Counted from the first letter of the stretch, positions 8,519 through 16,988 are shown. The stretch: DNA of 55,351 bases from Chthoniobacteraceae bacterium (GCA_947471505.1 CANIWM010000034.1:1-55351), one strand, 5' to 3'. Translations and numbers: made by a program. Notes: generated from the sequence alone by a model not told the origin.

Positions 8519-8998
8519 CTACGCCACTGCGGCGATGCGGTAGGCGTCGCTGGCTTTGCCTACTTTGATCTGGAGACGGTCGCCTTGTTTTCTGCCGACG
8601 AGTTGTTGGCCCATGGGCGAGCTTGGGGTGATGACGAGGACTTCTTGCCCGTCGCACTCCACCTCGGTGCCGCCTGCGCGGGGGCCGATGAAGTAGAAGG
8701 TGTGGTCCGTTTTGCGCTCTAGCTCGACGAGCGCTCCGATGTGGATCGGTTCGCCCGGCCCGAAGTCGCGGAGTGCGAGCTTTTCGTAGTCCTGCACAGC
8801 TCGGATGATCTCGGCAGCTTGGAGGGATTGGCCTCGGGCGAGGTAGGAGGATTCGATGGCGCGGGTGTCGTATTTGCCTTCGGATTTGCTCTGCTCATCC
8901 GTCGCGGCGGCGAAGGCGTCGCGGGCGGAGTGGGTGTAGATGGCGAGGTCGGCGGTGAGCGCGGCGATGATGCGCTCGATGATGGTGTGTTTGTTCAA
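8519..8998 (-). CDS. GreA/GreB-like protein
   Basis: A 159-residue protein whose C-terminal half matches the GreA/GreB FKBP-like domain: HIGALVELERKTDHTFYFIGP, then the signature SPMGQQLVGRKQGDRLQI. In true Gre factors a coiled-coil N-terminal domain with acidic tips (Asp/Glu) enters the RNA polymerase channel and rescues backtracked complexes. Here the N-terminal 75 residues are helical (ESSYLARGQSLQAAEIIRAVQDYEKL) but shorter and of different sequence, as in the stand-alone GreA/GreB-like family. Translation apparently starts at TTG 8998, only three bases after the stop of the PmoA-like gene, suggesting coupled translation. Cytosolic, acting with RNA polymerase, by inference. Confidence 0.78.
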   Translation of the reverse strand: MNKHTIIERIIAALTADLAIYTHSARDAFAAATDEQSKSEGKYDTRAIESSYLARGQSLQAAEIIRAVQDYEKLALRDFGPGEPIHIGALVELERKTDHTFYFIGPRAGGTEVECDGQEVLVITPSSPMGQQLVGRKQGDRLQIKVGKASDAYRIAAVA

Positions 8999-9001
8999 AA
9001 T

Positions 9002-9955
9002 CTACTTCCAAGCGGCGAAGCGCTCGCTCGCTTTTGCTGCCGTGGCGTCGCCTTCGGAGAAAAGGATGCGGTATTTGAGGGTGAGCGATTGCCCGGCTTT
9101 GAGGGTGTATGCGCCGGAGCCTTTTTCGGCGGTTTTATCCATCTCGCCTTCGCAGAAGGGATTGGCGGCGAAGAGGCCGTAGTCGCGAGCGTGCCAGCGG
9201 GTGGGGTGGCGGAGGTTGGAGGGGTGGTCCATCATGGTGATGGTGTAGGTTTTCTCGCCGATGGGGCCGGTCATGGCGACCCACTTGGCGTGCTTGCCCC
9301 AGGCTTTGTCGTTGGCGTCGCCTTCGCTGTTGAGGATGGTGCCTTTGCCGGGTTCTTTGGGCTGCTTGAGGCGCATGGATTCTGCGATGCGGATGCCGGC
9401 GCTGCCTTCTTTCGTGTCGCCGAACACGACATCTTTTTCGCCTGCGGTGAGGGTGACTTCAAAGTCCACGAGGCGCTCGCTGGCGGGGCCGGAATAGACG
9501 CGGAGGAGCTGGGTGCTGCGGAGGGGCGTGGTGCCGTCGGGGGCGTTCCATTTTTGCCGAGTCTCTAGGGTGCCGGATTCTTTGCCGCTGGTGGCTTTTA
9601 CGACGCCGTCGTGTTCAATTTTCCCGACGGGGTGCTTGGGCGTTCCTTTATAACTGGCGGTCTCGCCCCAGAAATCTACGCCGTTCACGTCGCCGTGGGA
9701 GAACCAGAGAGAGCGGTGGTGCGGGTGGTCTTGCTCCTCGCCGGCGGTATTTGCCATGGGGTAATCGCGGGTCATTTTCACTCCGCCGGGGCCGAGGACG
9801 GGGTGGTAATAGACATGCGGCGCGTCGCCGAAGTGGTATTCGGTGAAGGGCTGGCCATCTACGACGATGGCGAAGGTGCCGGGTTTTTCGGTGACGGTGA
9901 CATCGGCCCATACGAGCGGGCTGACGGCGAGAAGTGCGAGTGCGGTGAGTTTCAC
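9002..9955 (-). CDS. PmoA-family (DUF6807) secreted protein
   Basis: The GTG at 9955 gives a signal peptide (VKLTALALLAVSPLVWA, read with initial Met) and a mature protein of about 300 residues. It has the features of the family named PmoA in Pfam (now DUF6807): VDGQPFTEYHFGDAPHVYYHPVLGP at the start, EEQDHPHHRSLWFSHGDVNGVDFWGE, and a C-terminal MMDHPSNLRHPTRWHARDYGLFAANPF. Despite the name it is not the particulate methane monooxygenase subunit; this family is secreted and linked to polysaccharide or sugar metabolism in Bacteroidetes, Planctomycetes and Verrucomicrobia. Its His/Asp-rich motifs could bind a metal (inference). The three-base gap to the Gre-like gene points to a two-gene operon. 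Confidence 0.82.
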   Translation of the reverse strand: MKLTALALLAVSPLVWADVTVTEKPGTFAIVVDGQPFTEYHFGDAPHVYYHPVLGPGGVKMTRDYPMANTAGEEQDHPHHRSLWFSHGDVNGVDFWGETASYKGTPKHPVGKIEHDGVVKATSGKESGTLETRQKWNAPDGTTPLRSTQLLRVYSGPASERLVDFEVTLTAGEKDVVFGDTKEGSAGIRIAESMRLKQPKEPGKGTILNSEGDANDKAWGKHAKWVAMTGPIGEKTYTITMMDHPSNLRHPTRWHARDYGLFAANPFCEGEMDKTAEKGSGAYTLKAGQSLTLKYRILFSEGDATAAKASERFAAWK

Positions 9956-10153
9956 GCGGGCATGTCTAGTGGGTCGGCGGCGCTTTGCAAAGTGTCCCTT
10001 TTCCCGCCCAAGAATACTGTTGCCCGGACGTGGGAAAACCCGCATTTGAAGTGCAGCCATGCCGCTCTTTTTATTTGAACCCAACCGCCGAGTTTCCCTC
10101 CGCGTCTTCGCCGCGTTCGTGGTGACTTGCCTCTACGCGCTCTGGAGCTAGAG

Positions 10154-10203
10154 AAATGACGAGCGACGAGGTTTCGTCATTCGTCATTCGTCATTCGTCA
10201 TTT
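10154..10203. repeat. Palindromic element with tandem GTCATTC words (copy B)
   Basis: The left arm 10154-10169 pairs with 10188-10203 (14 of 16 positions). The right arm contains four tandem seven-base units: three GTCATTC and a final GTCATTT (10176-10203). It ends four bases before the ATG of mutL, so it covers the place where a ribosome-binding site would be expected. Confidence 0.8.
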
Positions 10204-10207
10204 CACC

Positions 10208-11995
10208 ATGTCTCGCATCGCTCTTCTTTCCGAAGCCGTCGCCTGCCAAGTCGCAGCGGGTGAAGTCGTGGAGCGTCCGGCCAGCGTGGTGAAAGAGCTG
10301 GTGGAAAACTCCCTCGACGCCCAGGCGACGCGCATCGAAGTCCTCATCCGCAAAGGCGGAAACAGCTCCATCCGCGTCGTGGATAATGGCATCGGCATGG
10401 ACCGCGACGACGCGCTCCTGTGCCTCGAACGCCACGCCACGAGTAAGATCAAAACAGGCGCGGACCTCATGGCGATCAGCACACTGGGCTTTCGCGGGGA
10501 GGCGCTGCCGAGCATCGCCAGCGTCTCGCGCTTTCGACTCGCCACGCGGGAACGCGGCGCACTTGTCGGCTCGGAAGTGCTGGTGAATGCGGGAAAGATC
10601 GAAGCTGTCCGCGACTGTGGCGAGGCGGAGGGCACACAGATCGAAGTGCGCTCGCTCTTTTACAATCTCCCCGCCCGCCGCAAGTTCCTGCGCACGGAAA
10701 ATACCGAGGCGAATCACGTCGAGCACGTCCTTTATCTGCAAGCAGTCGGGCATCCGCAGACGGGCTTTGTTTTCCTGAATGACGAGCGGCTCGTCTATCA
10801 GCTCCCGCCCGGCCAGACCTTGCGCGAGCGCATCCGCGACCTCGCAGGAGCGCCACTCGTCGCCGAGTTGTTGGAGGTGCCCGAGGAGGAAGTCGCGGGC
10901 ATCCGCGTGCGTGGATTCATGGGCCGCGCCGGGGTGAGCCGGTCGTCGCGGCAGCAGCAAATCATTTTTCTAAACGGACGCCCGGTGGAGAACTCCACGA
11001 TGAACTTCGCACTCCGCGAAGGCTACCACACGGCGCTGATGAAAGGGCAGCACCCCGTCACGTTCCTCTTCCTCGATATGGACCCCGCCGCTGTGGATGT
11101 GAACGTCCACCCCGCCAAGCGCGAAGTCCGCTTCCGCGACCCGGCGCACGTCCGCGAAGTCATCGTAGAAATCGCCCGCCGCACGCTGGAGACCGACCGC
11201 GCGAGTTGGACGAAAACCTTCACAGCTCCCATGCCCCGCAGCGTGCCGCTCCCCGACTTCACGATGCCGCTCGCGCTGCCGGTAGAAGACCTCGTCCTCC
11301 GCCGCGAACTCGCCCCGCCTATCCCCTCCCCCGCCGTCCGCGAGCCGCTCCCCGCGCAGCCTTTGCCAGAGCCCCCGCGCCCGGCCCCGCTGCCACCGCC
11401 GCAGCCACGGCCCGCGAGCGAGTTCAAAATCCACGGCATCCTCGGCAAGCTCTACATCCTCATGGAAAACGCGACGGGCCTCGTACTCGTGGACCAGCAC
11501 GCCGCGCACGAGCGCATCCTCTTCGAGGAAATGAGCCGTCGCATGGAGAGTGAAGGCGTCCCCACGCAGCGACTGCTCCTCCCTTTCACCCTCCAAGTCC
11601 CACCGCGCGACGCGGACTGGCTCACAGAAAATCTCGACATGATGAACCGCGCCGGGATCGGCCTAGAGCCCTTCGGCGGCGGCACGTTTAAGATCGACGC
11701 CCTCCCTCAATTCATCAAAGCCACCGACCCGTCGCAGATGCTCCGAGACATGATTGACGACCTCCGCGAAACCTCTGCGCAAACCAGCAAGCTCCGCCTC
11801 GGCGAAGACATGATCGCCAAGACCGTCTGCCGCCACGCCGTGAAAGCGAACGATGTCCTCCGCGAGCCCGAGTGCCTCCGGCTCATCCAAGATTTGCTGG
11901 CCTGCGACCTCCCCTACACCTGCCCCCACGGACGCCCCACGATGATCCAGCTCAGCTATCCCGAGCTGGAGAAAAAATTCGGCCGCAAAGTGTAA
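10208..11995 (+). CDS. mutL: DNA mismatch repair protein MutL (endonuclease type)
   Basis: A full-length 595-residue MutL. Residues 1-330 carry the GHKL ATPase motifs: ENSLDAQAT (motif I), VVDNGIGMD (II), and STLGFRGEALPSI (III). A proline-rich linker lies at about 370-405. The C-terminal domain (from about 408) has DQHAAHERILFEE at about residue 429, matching the metal-binding nuclease motif DQHA-x2-E-x4-E; further conserved patches are VCRHAVKA and CPHGRPT. A MutL with these motifs nicks the new strand itself in mismatch repair, which fits the absence of MutH in this phylum. It functions with MutS (not in the window). The ATG at 10208 lies four bases after a palindromic element and has no clear ribosome-binding site. 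Confidence 0.97.
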   Translation: MSRIALLSEAVACQVAAGEVVERPASVVKELVENSLDAQATRIEVLIRKGGNSSIRVVDNGIGMDRDDALLCLERHATSKIKTGADLMAISTLGFRGEALPSIASVSRFRLATRERGALVGSEVLVNAGKIEAVRDCGEAEGTQIEVRSLFYNLPARRKFLRTENTEANHVEHVLYLQAVGHPQTGFVFLNDERLVYQLPPGQTLRERIRDLAGAPLVAELLEVPEEEVAGIRVRGFMGRAGVSRSSRQQQIIFLNGRPVENSTMNFALREGYHTALMKGQHPVTFLFLDMDPAAVDVNVHPAKREVRFRDPAHVREVIVEIARRTLETDRASWTKTFTAPMPRSVPLPDFTMPLALPVEDLVLRRELAPPIPSPAVREPLPAQPLPEPPRPAPLPPPQPRPASEFKIHGILGKLYILMENATGLVLVDQHAAHERILFEEMSRRMESEGVPTQRLLLPFTLQVPPRDADWLTENLDMMNRAGIGLEPFGGGTFKIDALPQFIKATDPSQMLRDMIDDLRETSAQTSKLRLGEDMIAKTVCRHAVKANDVLREPECLRLIQDLLACDLPYTCPHGRPTMIQLSYPELEKKFGRKV

Positions 11996-12010
11996 TTCTC
12001 GACGCGAGAA
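11996..12010. terminator. Bidirectional hairpin between mutL and the SirB1-like gene
   Basis: TTCTCG (11996-12001) and CGAGAA (12005-12010) form a six-base-pair stem with a three-base loop in the 19-base gap between two convergent stop codons. No T-run is present, so its strength as a terminator is uncertain. Confidence 0.35.
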
Positions 12011-12014
12011 CAGC

Positions 12015-12845
12015 TCACTCTCCGCTCTTCTGAAGTGCCTCGATCCAGCCTTGGACGAGCAAGGTAAGAATGGGGTCGTCCTCTTGATTCGCCGCATGGA
12101 GGATGTTGTTAAGCATTCTGCCGAGGATGGCTTTGGGTGAGCACGGGAGAAGGTGACTGGGGTGCAAGTCGAGACCTTGGCTTTCCAAGAGTTTGCGGCA
12201 TTCATCAAGGTGGAGACGGCGCCCTCCGTGGAATGGATCGAAGAATACGTAGTCGAGCTTCGCAATAAAGTGACCGGGGATGCCGACGCCATGGACGGGA
12301 AGAGCTGCGCGTTTGGCGACGAGAATGTAGATGAGAGTGAGAGTGATGGGATTTCCCAGTCGCGCCTGGATGACGCAGGGCAGAAGCGAGTTTTCGAGGT
12401 TGTAGTAGTCTTCTTCGTTGCCGTGAAGGTGCATGTGCTCTCCGAGAAGATCGGAAAGGATTTCATGCTGCTCGTCGATATTTTCGGCTTCGACGAGGCG
12501 CCTAGCGAGTTCACGGCCCCATTCGTCGAGGATGCGGCGGCTCTCCGTGAAGTCCTCGCCGGGCCGGAGGGCAGCGGCGATAGCCCAGGCGGCGGGCTCA
12601 ATGTCGCTGTCGCGTTGAAAGTGGGCGCAGATTTGTGTAACAGCGTTCTCGGCGATGTAGCGTTCGATTTCCCCCACGGTCTCGCGGAGTCGTCGTTCGA
12701 CGCGCCCTGTCGCGGTAGCGAGGAGGGCATGGAGATCGGGCAAGACCTCGGAGCCGCGAGCAACGAGCTGACGCTCTACAAGGTCAGCCGTTTCGGTATC
12801 TTCGTCGTTCAGTAATCGAAGGATGGATTCACGCTGCGATAGCAT
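12015..12845 (-). CDS. SirB1-family transglutaminase-like protein
   Basis: A 276-residue cytosolic protein of the SirB1/transglutaminase-like family. The N-terminal half is helical. The characteristic core is GNPITLTLIYILVAKRAALPVHGVGIPGHFIAKL, which gives the position where active family members have their catalytic segment; a DPFHGGRRL follows. The Cys of a true transglutaminase triad is not evident (LPVHGVGIPGHF holds the His region), so catalytic activity is doubtful. The second half carries a tail (LLPCSPKAILGRMLNNIL) typical of tetratricopeptide-like ends in the family. The name comes from a Salmonella gene adjacent to prfA/prmC and the molecular role is not known. It converges on mutL with a 19-base gap. 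Confidence 0.75.
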   Translation of the reverse strand: MLSQRESILRLLNDEDTETADLVERQLVARGSEVLPDLHALLATATGRVERRLRETVGEIERYIAENAVTQICAHFQRDSDIEPAAWAIAAALRPGEDFTESRRILDEWGRELARRLVEAENIDEQHEILSDLLGEHMHLHGNEEDYYNLENSLLPCVIQARLGNPITLTLIYILVAKRAALPVHGVGIPGHFIAKLDYVFFDPFHGGRRLHLDECRKLLESQGLDLHPSHLLPCSPKAILGRMLNNILHAANQEDDPILTLLVQGWIEALQKSGE

Positions 12846-12930
12846 GGACGCAGGTTATCGGCGTGAGGTCTGGGGTGCAAGTTGGACATGGTGATTTCCT
12901 ACAATTCCCGCCTCTTACACACGAACGTCG

Positions 12931-13935
12931 CTATTTTCCACTCGCCCAAAGGATGCCGCTCACGAGTCGCTCTACGAGGTGGTCGGCGTGGTGACCGGGA
13001 GTCTCGGTGAAAATGGCGGGCGCGGGGCGGGATTTGAGGATGTCGTAGATTTTGCGTGCGCCGATGTTTGCGCCAAATTCGTCGTGCTCTGCGCCGTCGA
13101 GGTAGATGCGCTGGGAGACGGCGAATGCGTCCGCTTTTTTGCCGACGATGGTGAGTGGGTCTTGCTCCAGCCACCGCTGCCACACATCGGCACGCCAGCG
13201 CCCATCCTCGTCGTAGATCCACTCGAAGCGGCCCGCTTTGGCCGCCGGTGCGTAGTTGGCGCTGAGCCCGAGCATCATCCCGGCAGTGCCACTCGCAGGC
13301 ATCTGCGGCCTCGGAGCCATCGCGGCATCGAGGTCGGCGCGCGTGATTCCGCGGACGGCGGGGTCTTTGGCAAAGCCGATGTGCGTGACGCCGAGATCGC
13401 TATCCGGGGATAGCGCGACGACGGCGGCAAAGCTGTCCGCGCGCCCCATGCCGAGCCGTAGCGCGCCGAAGCCGCCGCTGGAGTGCCCGGCGACGATCCA
13501 CTTCGCGCCGGGCGGGAGCGGGTGCCGTGCTTCGATGGCGGGCATGACTTCGCGGGTGAGCCATTGCGCGTAGTTCCCGGTGGCCGTGGAGTCTAGATAC
13601 TGGCTGCCGCCGTAGCGCGAGCGCGCATCCACAGCGGCGATGCGGATGGGGTGCCCGGCAGCGGCGAGGCGGGCGACGACTTCCGCGAGCCAATCACGCG
13701 AGCCACGGGCGATGGAGTCCTCCGATGAGCCGCCCCAGCCCGGAAGATAAAGCACGAGCGGCAGCGCAGCGTCCGCTTTCACCGGGGAGTAAAGCGCGAC
13801 CCGCCGAGCAGGCGGATCGCCAGCGGGATTGTCGGCGAGGAGCTTGCCGGGGATGTCGATGACGGTAAGCGTGGCGCGCTCCTCCGCACAGGCGGAGAGA
13901 GCGATGAGAGTGAGAAGGAGCGCGGTGGATTTCAT
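12931..13935 (-). CDS. Secreted alpha/beta-hydrolase (esterase)
   Basis: A 334-residue protein. The start chosen is the ATG at 13935, which follows a leader MKSTALLLTLIALSACAEE; the cysteine in LSAC could be a lipobox, so the product may be a lipoprotein. LVLYLPGWGGSS forms the oxyanion-hole strand region, and GHSSGGFGALRLG at about residue 150 is the nucleophile elbow with the catalytic Ser. A C-terminal His is found in PGHHADHL, and an acidic residue in DGAEHDEFGANIG. These are the features of the Esterase D/putative esterase group acting on acyl or feruloyl esters. Substrate not known. Its ATG overlaps the stop of the glycosyltransferase gene by four bases, so it is the last gene of a four-gene operon. 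Confidence 0.8.
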   Translation of the reverse strand: MKSTALLLTLIALSACAEERATLTVIDIPGKLLADNPAGDPPARRVALYSPVKADAALPLVLYLPGWGGSSEDSIARGSRDWLAEVVARLAAAGHPIRIAAVDARSRYGGSQYLDSTATGNYAQWLTREVMPAIEARHPLPPGAKWIVAGHSSGGFGALRLGMGRADSFAAVVALSPDSDLGVTHIGFAKDPAVRGITRADLDAAMAPRPQMPASGTAGMMLGLSANYAPAAKAGRFEWIYDEDGRWRADVWQRWLEQDPLTIVGKKADAFAVSQRIYLDGAEHDEFGANIGARKIYDILKSRPAPAIFTETPGHHADHLVERLVSGILWASGK

Positions 13936-14846
13936 GGAAAAAGGATGTCCGGCGGGAGCAAGGCGAGGTCGCCGTCGGGTGCTTCGATGATGCGGACGTG
14001 GTCGCCGAGGGGTGCCCAGACTGCGGCGGGCGTGGGGCCGAAAAGGAGCGTCGCTTTTGCTCCGACGGCTGCTGCGAGGTGCGAGATGCCGGTGTCGTGG
14101 CCGAAGTATGCGCCGCAGCGAGAGAGGATTCCGGCGAGGAGTGGGAGCGGGAGATTTTGCGCACGGGGATGCCCGGGGAATACGCCGAGCTGGGCGGCAT
14201 CGGCCTCGCCGCCGATGATGAGGATGCCGCTCTGCATCCGCTCGGCGAACGCCTGCCAGTGAGCGAGCGGCCAGTTTTTTCGTGGACTCCCGCTGCCGGG
14301 GTGAATGGCGGTGAATCCTTGCTGGAGCCCCACGCCCGCGAGCCATGCGTCAGCCTGCGCGAGGATGTCTGCGGTGGGGCGCAAGACGGCGGCGGGCGGG
14401 GCATCGAGAAACAGCGCCATGCTTTCCAGCCCACGCGCGAGCTGCGCGGAGGCGTGGTGGTCGGCGGTGACTTTGGTGTAGGCGGAGAGGTAGTTTTTCA
14501 CACCTGCGCGGCGGATGTTGGCCTCGAAGATTCCATCGGGGTCGAAGAGCCAACTGACGACTTGCTGGTAGCCTGCGAAGAATTCGCAGAGCGCAGGATC
14601 GAGGTCGCCGCGCCGTGTGAAGAAGCCGGCGAGCGGCCCGTATTCGATGCTGTGGACGGCGTCGGCGTAAGTGCGCTCATCCGTGGGGCCGCATCGTTGC
14701 GCCAGCGCGGCGATGTGCGGATAGCCGAGAATCTCCAGCCGACATTGCGCGAAGTTCTCCCGCAAAAGTCGGAGCGCCGGAAGCGTGAGGATGAAGTCGC
14801 CGATGGCACCGCCACGAATGGCCAGAATGCGGGGCGAGCTGCTCAT
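13932..14846 (-). CDS. Glycosyltransferase family 9 (heptosyltransferase-like)
   Basis: A 304-residue GT-B glycosyltransferase of the GT9 family that includes the heptosyltransferases of lipopolysaccharide core synthesis. It begins with ILAIRGGAIGDFILTLPALRLLR, the typical N-terminal Rossmann strand and loop; the C-terminal domain has IHPGSGSPRKNWPLAHW and GHDTGISHLAAAVGAKATLLFGPT, which together match the ADP-heptose binding signature. Members act on the cytosolic face of the inner membrane and transfer a sugar (often heptose) to the growing core. Acceptor and donor are not known for this one. It overlaps both neighbours by four bases (ATGA), so its translation is probably coupled. Confidence 0.88.
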   Translation of the reverse strand: MSSSPRILAIRGGAIGDFILTLPALRLLRENFAQCRLEILGYPHIAALAQRCGPTDERTYADAVHSIEYGPLAGFFTRRGDLDPALCEFFAGYQQVVSWLFDPDGIFEANIRRAGVKNYLSAYTKVTADHHASAQLARGLESMALFLDAPPAAVLRPTADILAQADAWLAGVGLQQGFTAIHPGSGSPRKNWPLAHWQAFAERMQSGILIIGGEADAAQLGVFPGHPRAQNLPLPLLAGILSRCGAYFGHDTGISHLAAAVGAKATLLFGPTPAAVWAPLGDHVRIIEAPDGDLALLPPDILFP

Positions 14847-15520
14847 TCCTCAAACTTGGCGGCGATAGTGGGGTCGGGCGTGGCCCCGAGGTCGAGGGCG
14901 CGCTGGTAGTGTCGGCGGGCCAGCTCCACAGCAGGCGGGGTGCGCTGGAGATACAGCACGGCGAGATTGTAGTGCGCATCTGCGAGGCGGCCATCGAGCT
15001 CCAGCGCCCGGCGGAACTCGTCTTCGGCGGCGCTGTTCCAGCCTTTGCGGGCGAGCGTGACGGCGAGATAGACGTGCGTCTGCGTGTTCTTCGGGTCGAG
15101 GTATGCGGCCTCGGCAAAGTGGGCGAATGCGGCGTCGAGCTTTCCCTGCTCCAAGCTCACGATGCCCAGCAGGAGCCAGCCCGCGCCGCTTGTAGGCGAG
15201 GCTTGCACGGCGCGGCGGAGGACGCGCTCGGCTTCGGTGAAGTTGTTCAGCCGTTGCTCGACGATGCCGAGATTGATGAGCGCGGCGGGGTTGTTCGGGG
15301 AAAGGTTGAGCACTTTCTGGAAGGCCGTGCGCGAGCCTTGGACATCCCCAGCGGCGAGTAGTTTGAGGGCTTCGTTGTGCGCCTTCTGTGCCTCGGAGCG
15401 TTGCTCTGCGGCGACAGGTGATGCAAACAGGACGGGCGATGTGCGGAAGGCAGGCTTGGGCAGTTCCGCACACAGCCCGCTCGTCGCGAAAAGGAACACC
15501 GCCGCGACTGCCGTCTTCAT
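14843..15520 (-). CDS. Exported tetratricopeptide-repeat protein
   Basis: A 225-residue protein with a signal peptide (MKTAVAAVFLFATSGLCA) followed by three to four 34-residue TPR repeats between residues 45 and 205: repeated patterns such as ALINLGIVEQRLNNFTEAE, GWLLLGIVSLEQGKLDAA and AHYNLAVLYLQ. TPR arrays make protein contacts and give no hint of a substrate. The Cys in SGLCAE may be a lipobox. It starts within the four-base overlap with proC (15517-15520) and ends within the overlap with the glycosyltransferase gene. Confidence 0.8.
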   Translation of the reverse strand: MKTAVAAVFLFATSGLCAELPKPAFRTSPVLFASPVAAEQRSEAQKAHNEALKLLAAGDVQGSRTAFQKVLNLSPNNPAALINLGIVEQRLNNFTEAERVLRRAVQASPTSGAGWLLLGIVSLEQGKLDAAFAHFAEAAYLDPKNTQTHVYLAVTLARKGWNSAAEDEFRRALELDGRLADAHYNLAVLYLQRTPPAVELARRHYQRALDLGATPDPTIAAKFEE

Positions 15521-16362
15521 TGTCCGAGCTGCTTGGCCCGCTCCGACCCGGCGCGGACGGCTGCGATGAGTGCGGCACGGAGACCGTTCTTTTCCAGTTG
15601 CTCGATGCCCGCGATGGTCGTGCCGCCGGGGCTGGCGACTTGGTCGCGCAGCGCAGCGGGGTGCGTCCCCGTCTGCAAGACCATCGCCGCAGAGCCCGCA
15701 ACGGTCTGCGCCGCGAGCCGGAGCGAAAGATCGCGCGGAAGCCCCATGAGCACGCCGCCGTCAGCCAGCGCCTCGATGATCATATACACATACGCAGGCC
15801 CGCTGCCGCTCAGCCCGGTGACCGCGTCGAGGAGCGATTCCTTTACCTCCACGGCGATACCGATACTGCCAAAAACTTTCTGCGCGACCTCCGCATCCTG
15901 TGGCGTAGCGCCCGTGCCGAGGGAAAAACCTGACGCGCCTTGCAGGACGAGCGCAGGAGTATTCGGCATCGAGCGAACGACGCGGAACCGGGAGCCCGCT
16001 GCTTCTTCGAGGCGAGAAATCGGGAGCCCGGCGACGATGGAGAGCAGCAGCTTCCCAGCTTCCTCAGACTTCCACGCCCACTTCATCGAAGGCCCAGCGT
16101 CCGCCTGCCCAAAGCTCGGGAGCGCCTCCAGCGCAGCGATGGCATCGTGCGGTTTCACGGCGAGGATGATGACATCTGCCGTCTGAAATACCTCGGCATT
16201 GCTCGTCGCTAATTGCACGCCCGTCGCCGCCGCGAGCCGCTCCGACGCGGCGGGGATGGCATCGCTCACGATGATATCTGCGGGCAAGCAAACGCCCGAT
16301 TTGATGACGCCCTGCACGAGAGCGGTTGCCATTTTCCCTGATCCGATAAAGCCGAGTTTCAT
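15517..16362 (-). CDS. proC: Pyrroline-5-carboxylate reductase
   Basis: Catalyses the last step of proline synthesis, reduction of 1-pyrroline-5-carboxylate to proline with NAD(P)H, in the cytosol. The ATG at 16362 gives a normal 281-residue protein that begins with the Rossmann motif MKLGFIGSGKMATALVQG; 31 codons upstream are open but have no function in the family. The C-terminal signature (LSGSGPAYVYMIIEALADGG) and LAAQTVAGSA are present. It is the first gene of the operon proC - TPR - GT9 - esterase, divergent from a small toxin-antitoxin pair across 120 bases. Confidence 0.95.
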   Translation of the reverse strand: MKLGFIGSGKMATALVQGVIKSGVCLPADIIVSDAIPAASERLAAATGVQLATSNAEVFQTADVIILAVKPHDAIAALEALPSFGQADAGPSMKWAWKSEEAGKLLLSIVAGLPISRLEEAAGSRFRVVRSMPNTPALVLQGASGFSLGTGATPQDAEVAQKVFGSIGIAVEVKESLLDAVTGLSGSGPAYVYMIIEALADGGVLMGLPRDLSLRLAAQTVAGSAAMVLQTGTHPAALRDQVASPGGTTIAGIEQLEKNGLRAALIAAVRAGSERAKQLGQ

Positions 16363-16482
16363 GTGGCGCGCACCCATAGCGGGCAGGGCGAGGGAGGGGA
16401 AGCGGAATGGCTGTGGGAAGGATGAAAAAGCCGGAGTGAATCCGTCGTTGCACATCGTCTGTGCTAGTGGTTTTATCCACCC

Positions 16483-16698
16483 ATGAGCTTGGAAATCTTA
16501 AAGCAGGAAGCTGCGGCCCTAGATGATACTTCACGCAAAGAGTTGTTTTCTTTCTTGGTGTCGCTGCGCGAACAGCAATGGGCAGGGCAGGCCCGCAAAT
16601 TGGGACGCGCTCTGGATGATTCGGACCCAAATCGCTGGCTTACGCTGGATGAGTTTCAGTCCCGACTCGATCAACTCCCTGAGCCGCCGGAGAATTGA
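16483..16698 (+). CDS. Candidate antitoxin of a type II toxin-antitoxin pair
   Basis: A 71-residue acidic protein starting at ATG 16483 (MSLEILKQEAAALDDTSRKE). It is largely helical, with a C-terminal stretch (NRWLTLDEFQSRLDQLPE) like that in small antitoxin proteins that neutralise RelE/ParE toxins. No DNA-binding domain of a named family can be recognised with certainty. Its stop codon overlaps the TTG start of the following gene by four bases, the usual layout of such a pair. Confidence 0.6.
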   Translation: MSLEILKQEAAALDDTSRKELFSFLVSLREQQWAGQARKLGRALDDSDPNRWLTLDEFQSRLDQLPEPPEN

Positions 16699-16955
16699 AA
16701 TCGAGGCTGTTGATTGATTCGGCGGTGCTTGAGTTCATCGGCTCCCTGCGCAAACAATATCGCACTTTCCTGCTCGGACGCTTCGAGGCCATCCGGGACT
16801 TTCCGGGGCGTCACGCCGATTATCGCACGACAGACGCAAGTGGTCGCGAACTCGATGGTCATATCGCAGGCCGGTTTGCTATCGTCTTTTGGGATGATTT
16901 CTCCGACCACCATCTGAAAATCCTCGGCGTGATGTGGGCTGACTCGGTGCTGTGA
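16695..16955 (+). CDS. RelE/ParE-like toxin candidate
   Basis: An 86-residue protein that appears to start at TTG 16695 inside the stop region of the preceding gene (TTGA). The pattern LLIDSAVLEFIGSLRKQYRTFLLGRFEAI followed by ELDGHIAGRFAIVFWDDFSDHHLKILGVMWAD fits the ParE/RelE fold: a helical hairpin, then a beta sheet with the typical VFW-D and KIL-V strands. Toxins of the family cleave ribosome-bound mRNA (RelE) or poison gyrase (ParE); the catalytic residues cannot be placed with confidence. The short size and coupling to the upstream gene support a toxin role, not proved. Confidence 0.6.
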   Translation: MKSRLLIDSAVLEFIGSLRKQYRTFLLGRFEAIRDFPGRHADYRTTDASGRELDGHIAGRFAIVFWDDFSDHHLKILGVMWADSVL

Positions 16956-16988
16956 AAAGATCGGCACTGCCCTGCTAAAACACGCCCG

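Noticed and set aside
9002-9955. True particulate methane monooxygenase subunit
   Set aside because: Only the family name PmoA applies; pmoB and pmoC are missing and the sequence is a secreted DUF6807-type protein.
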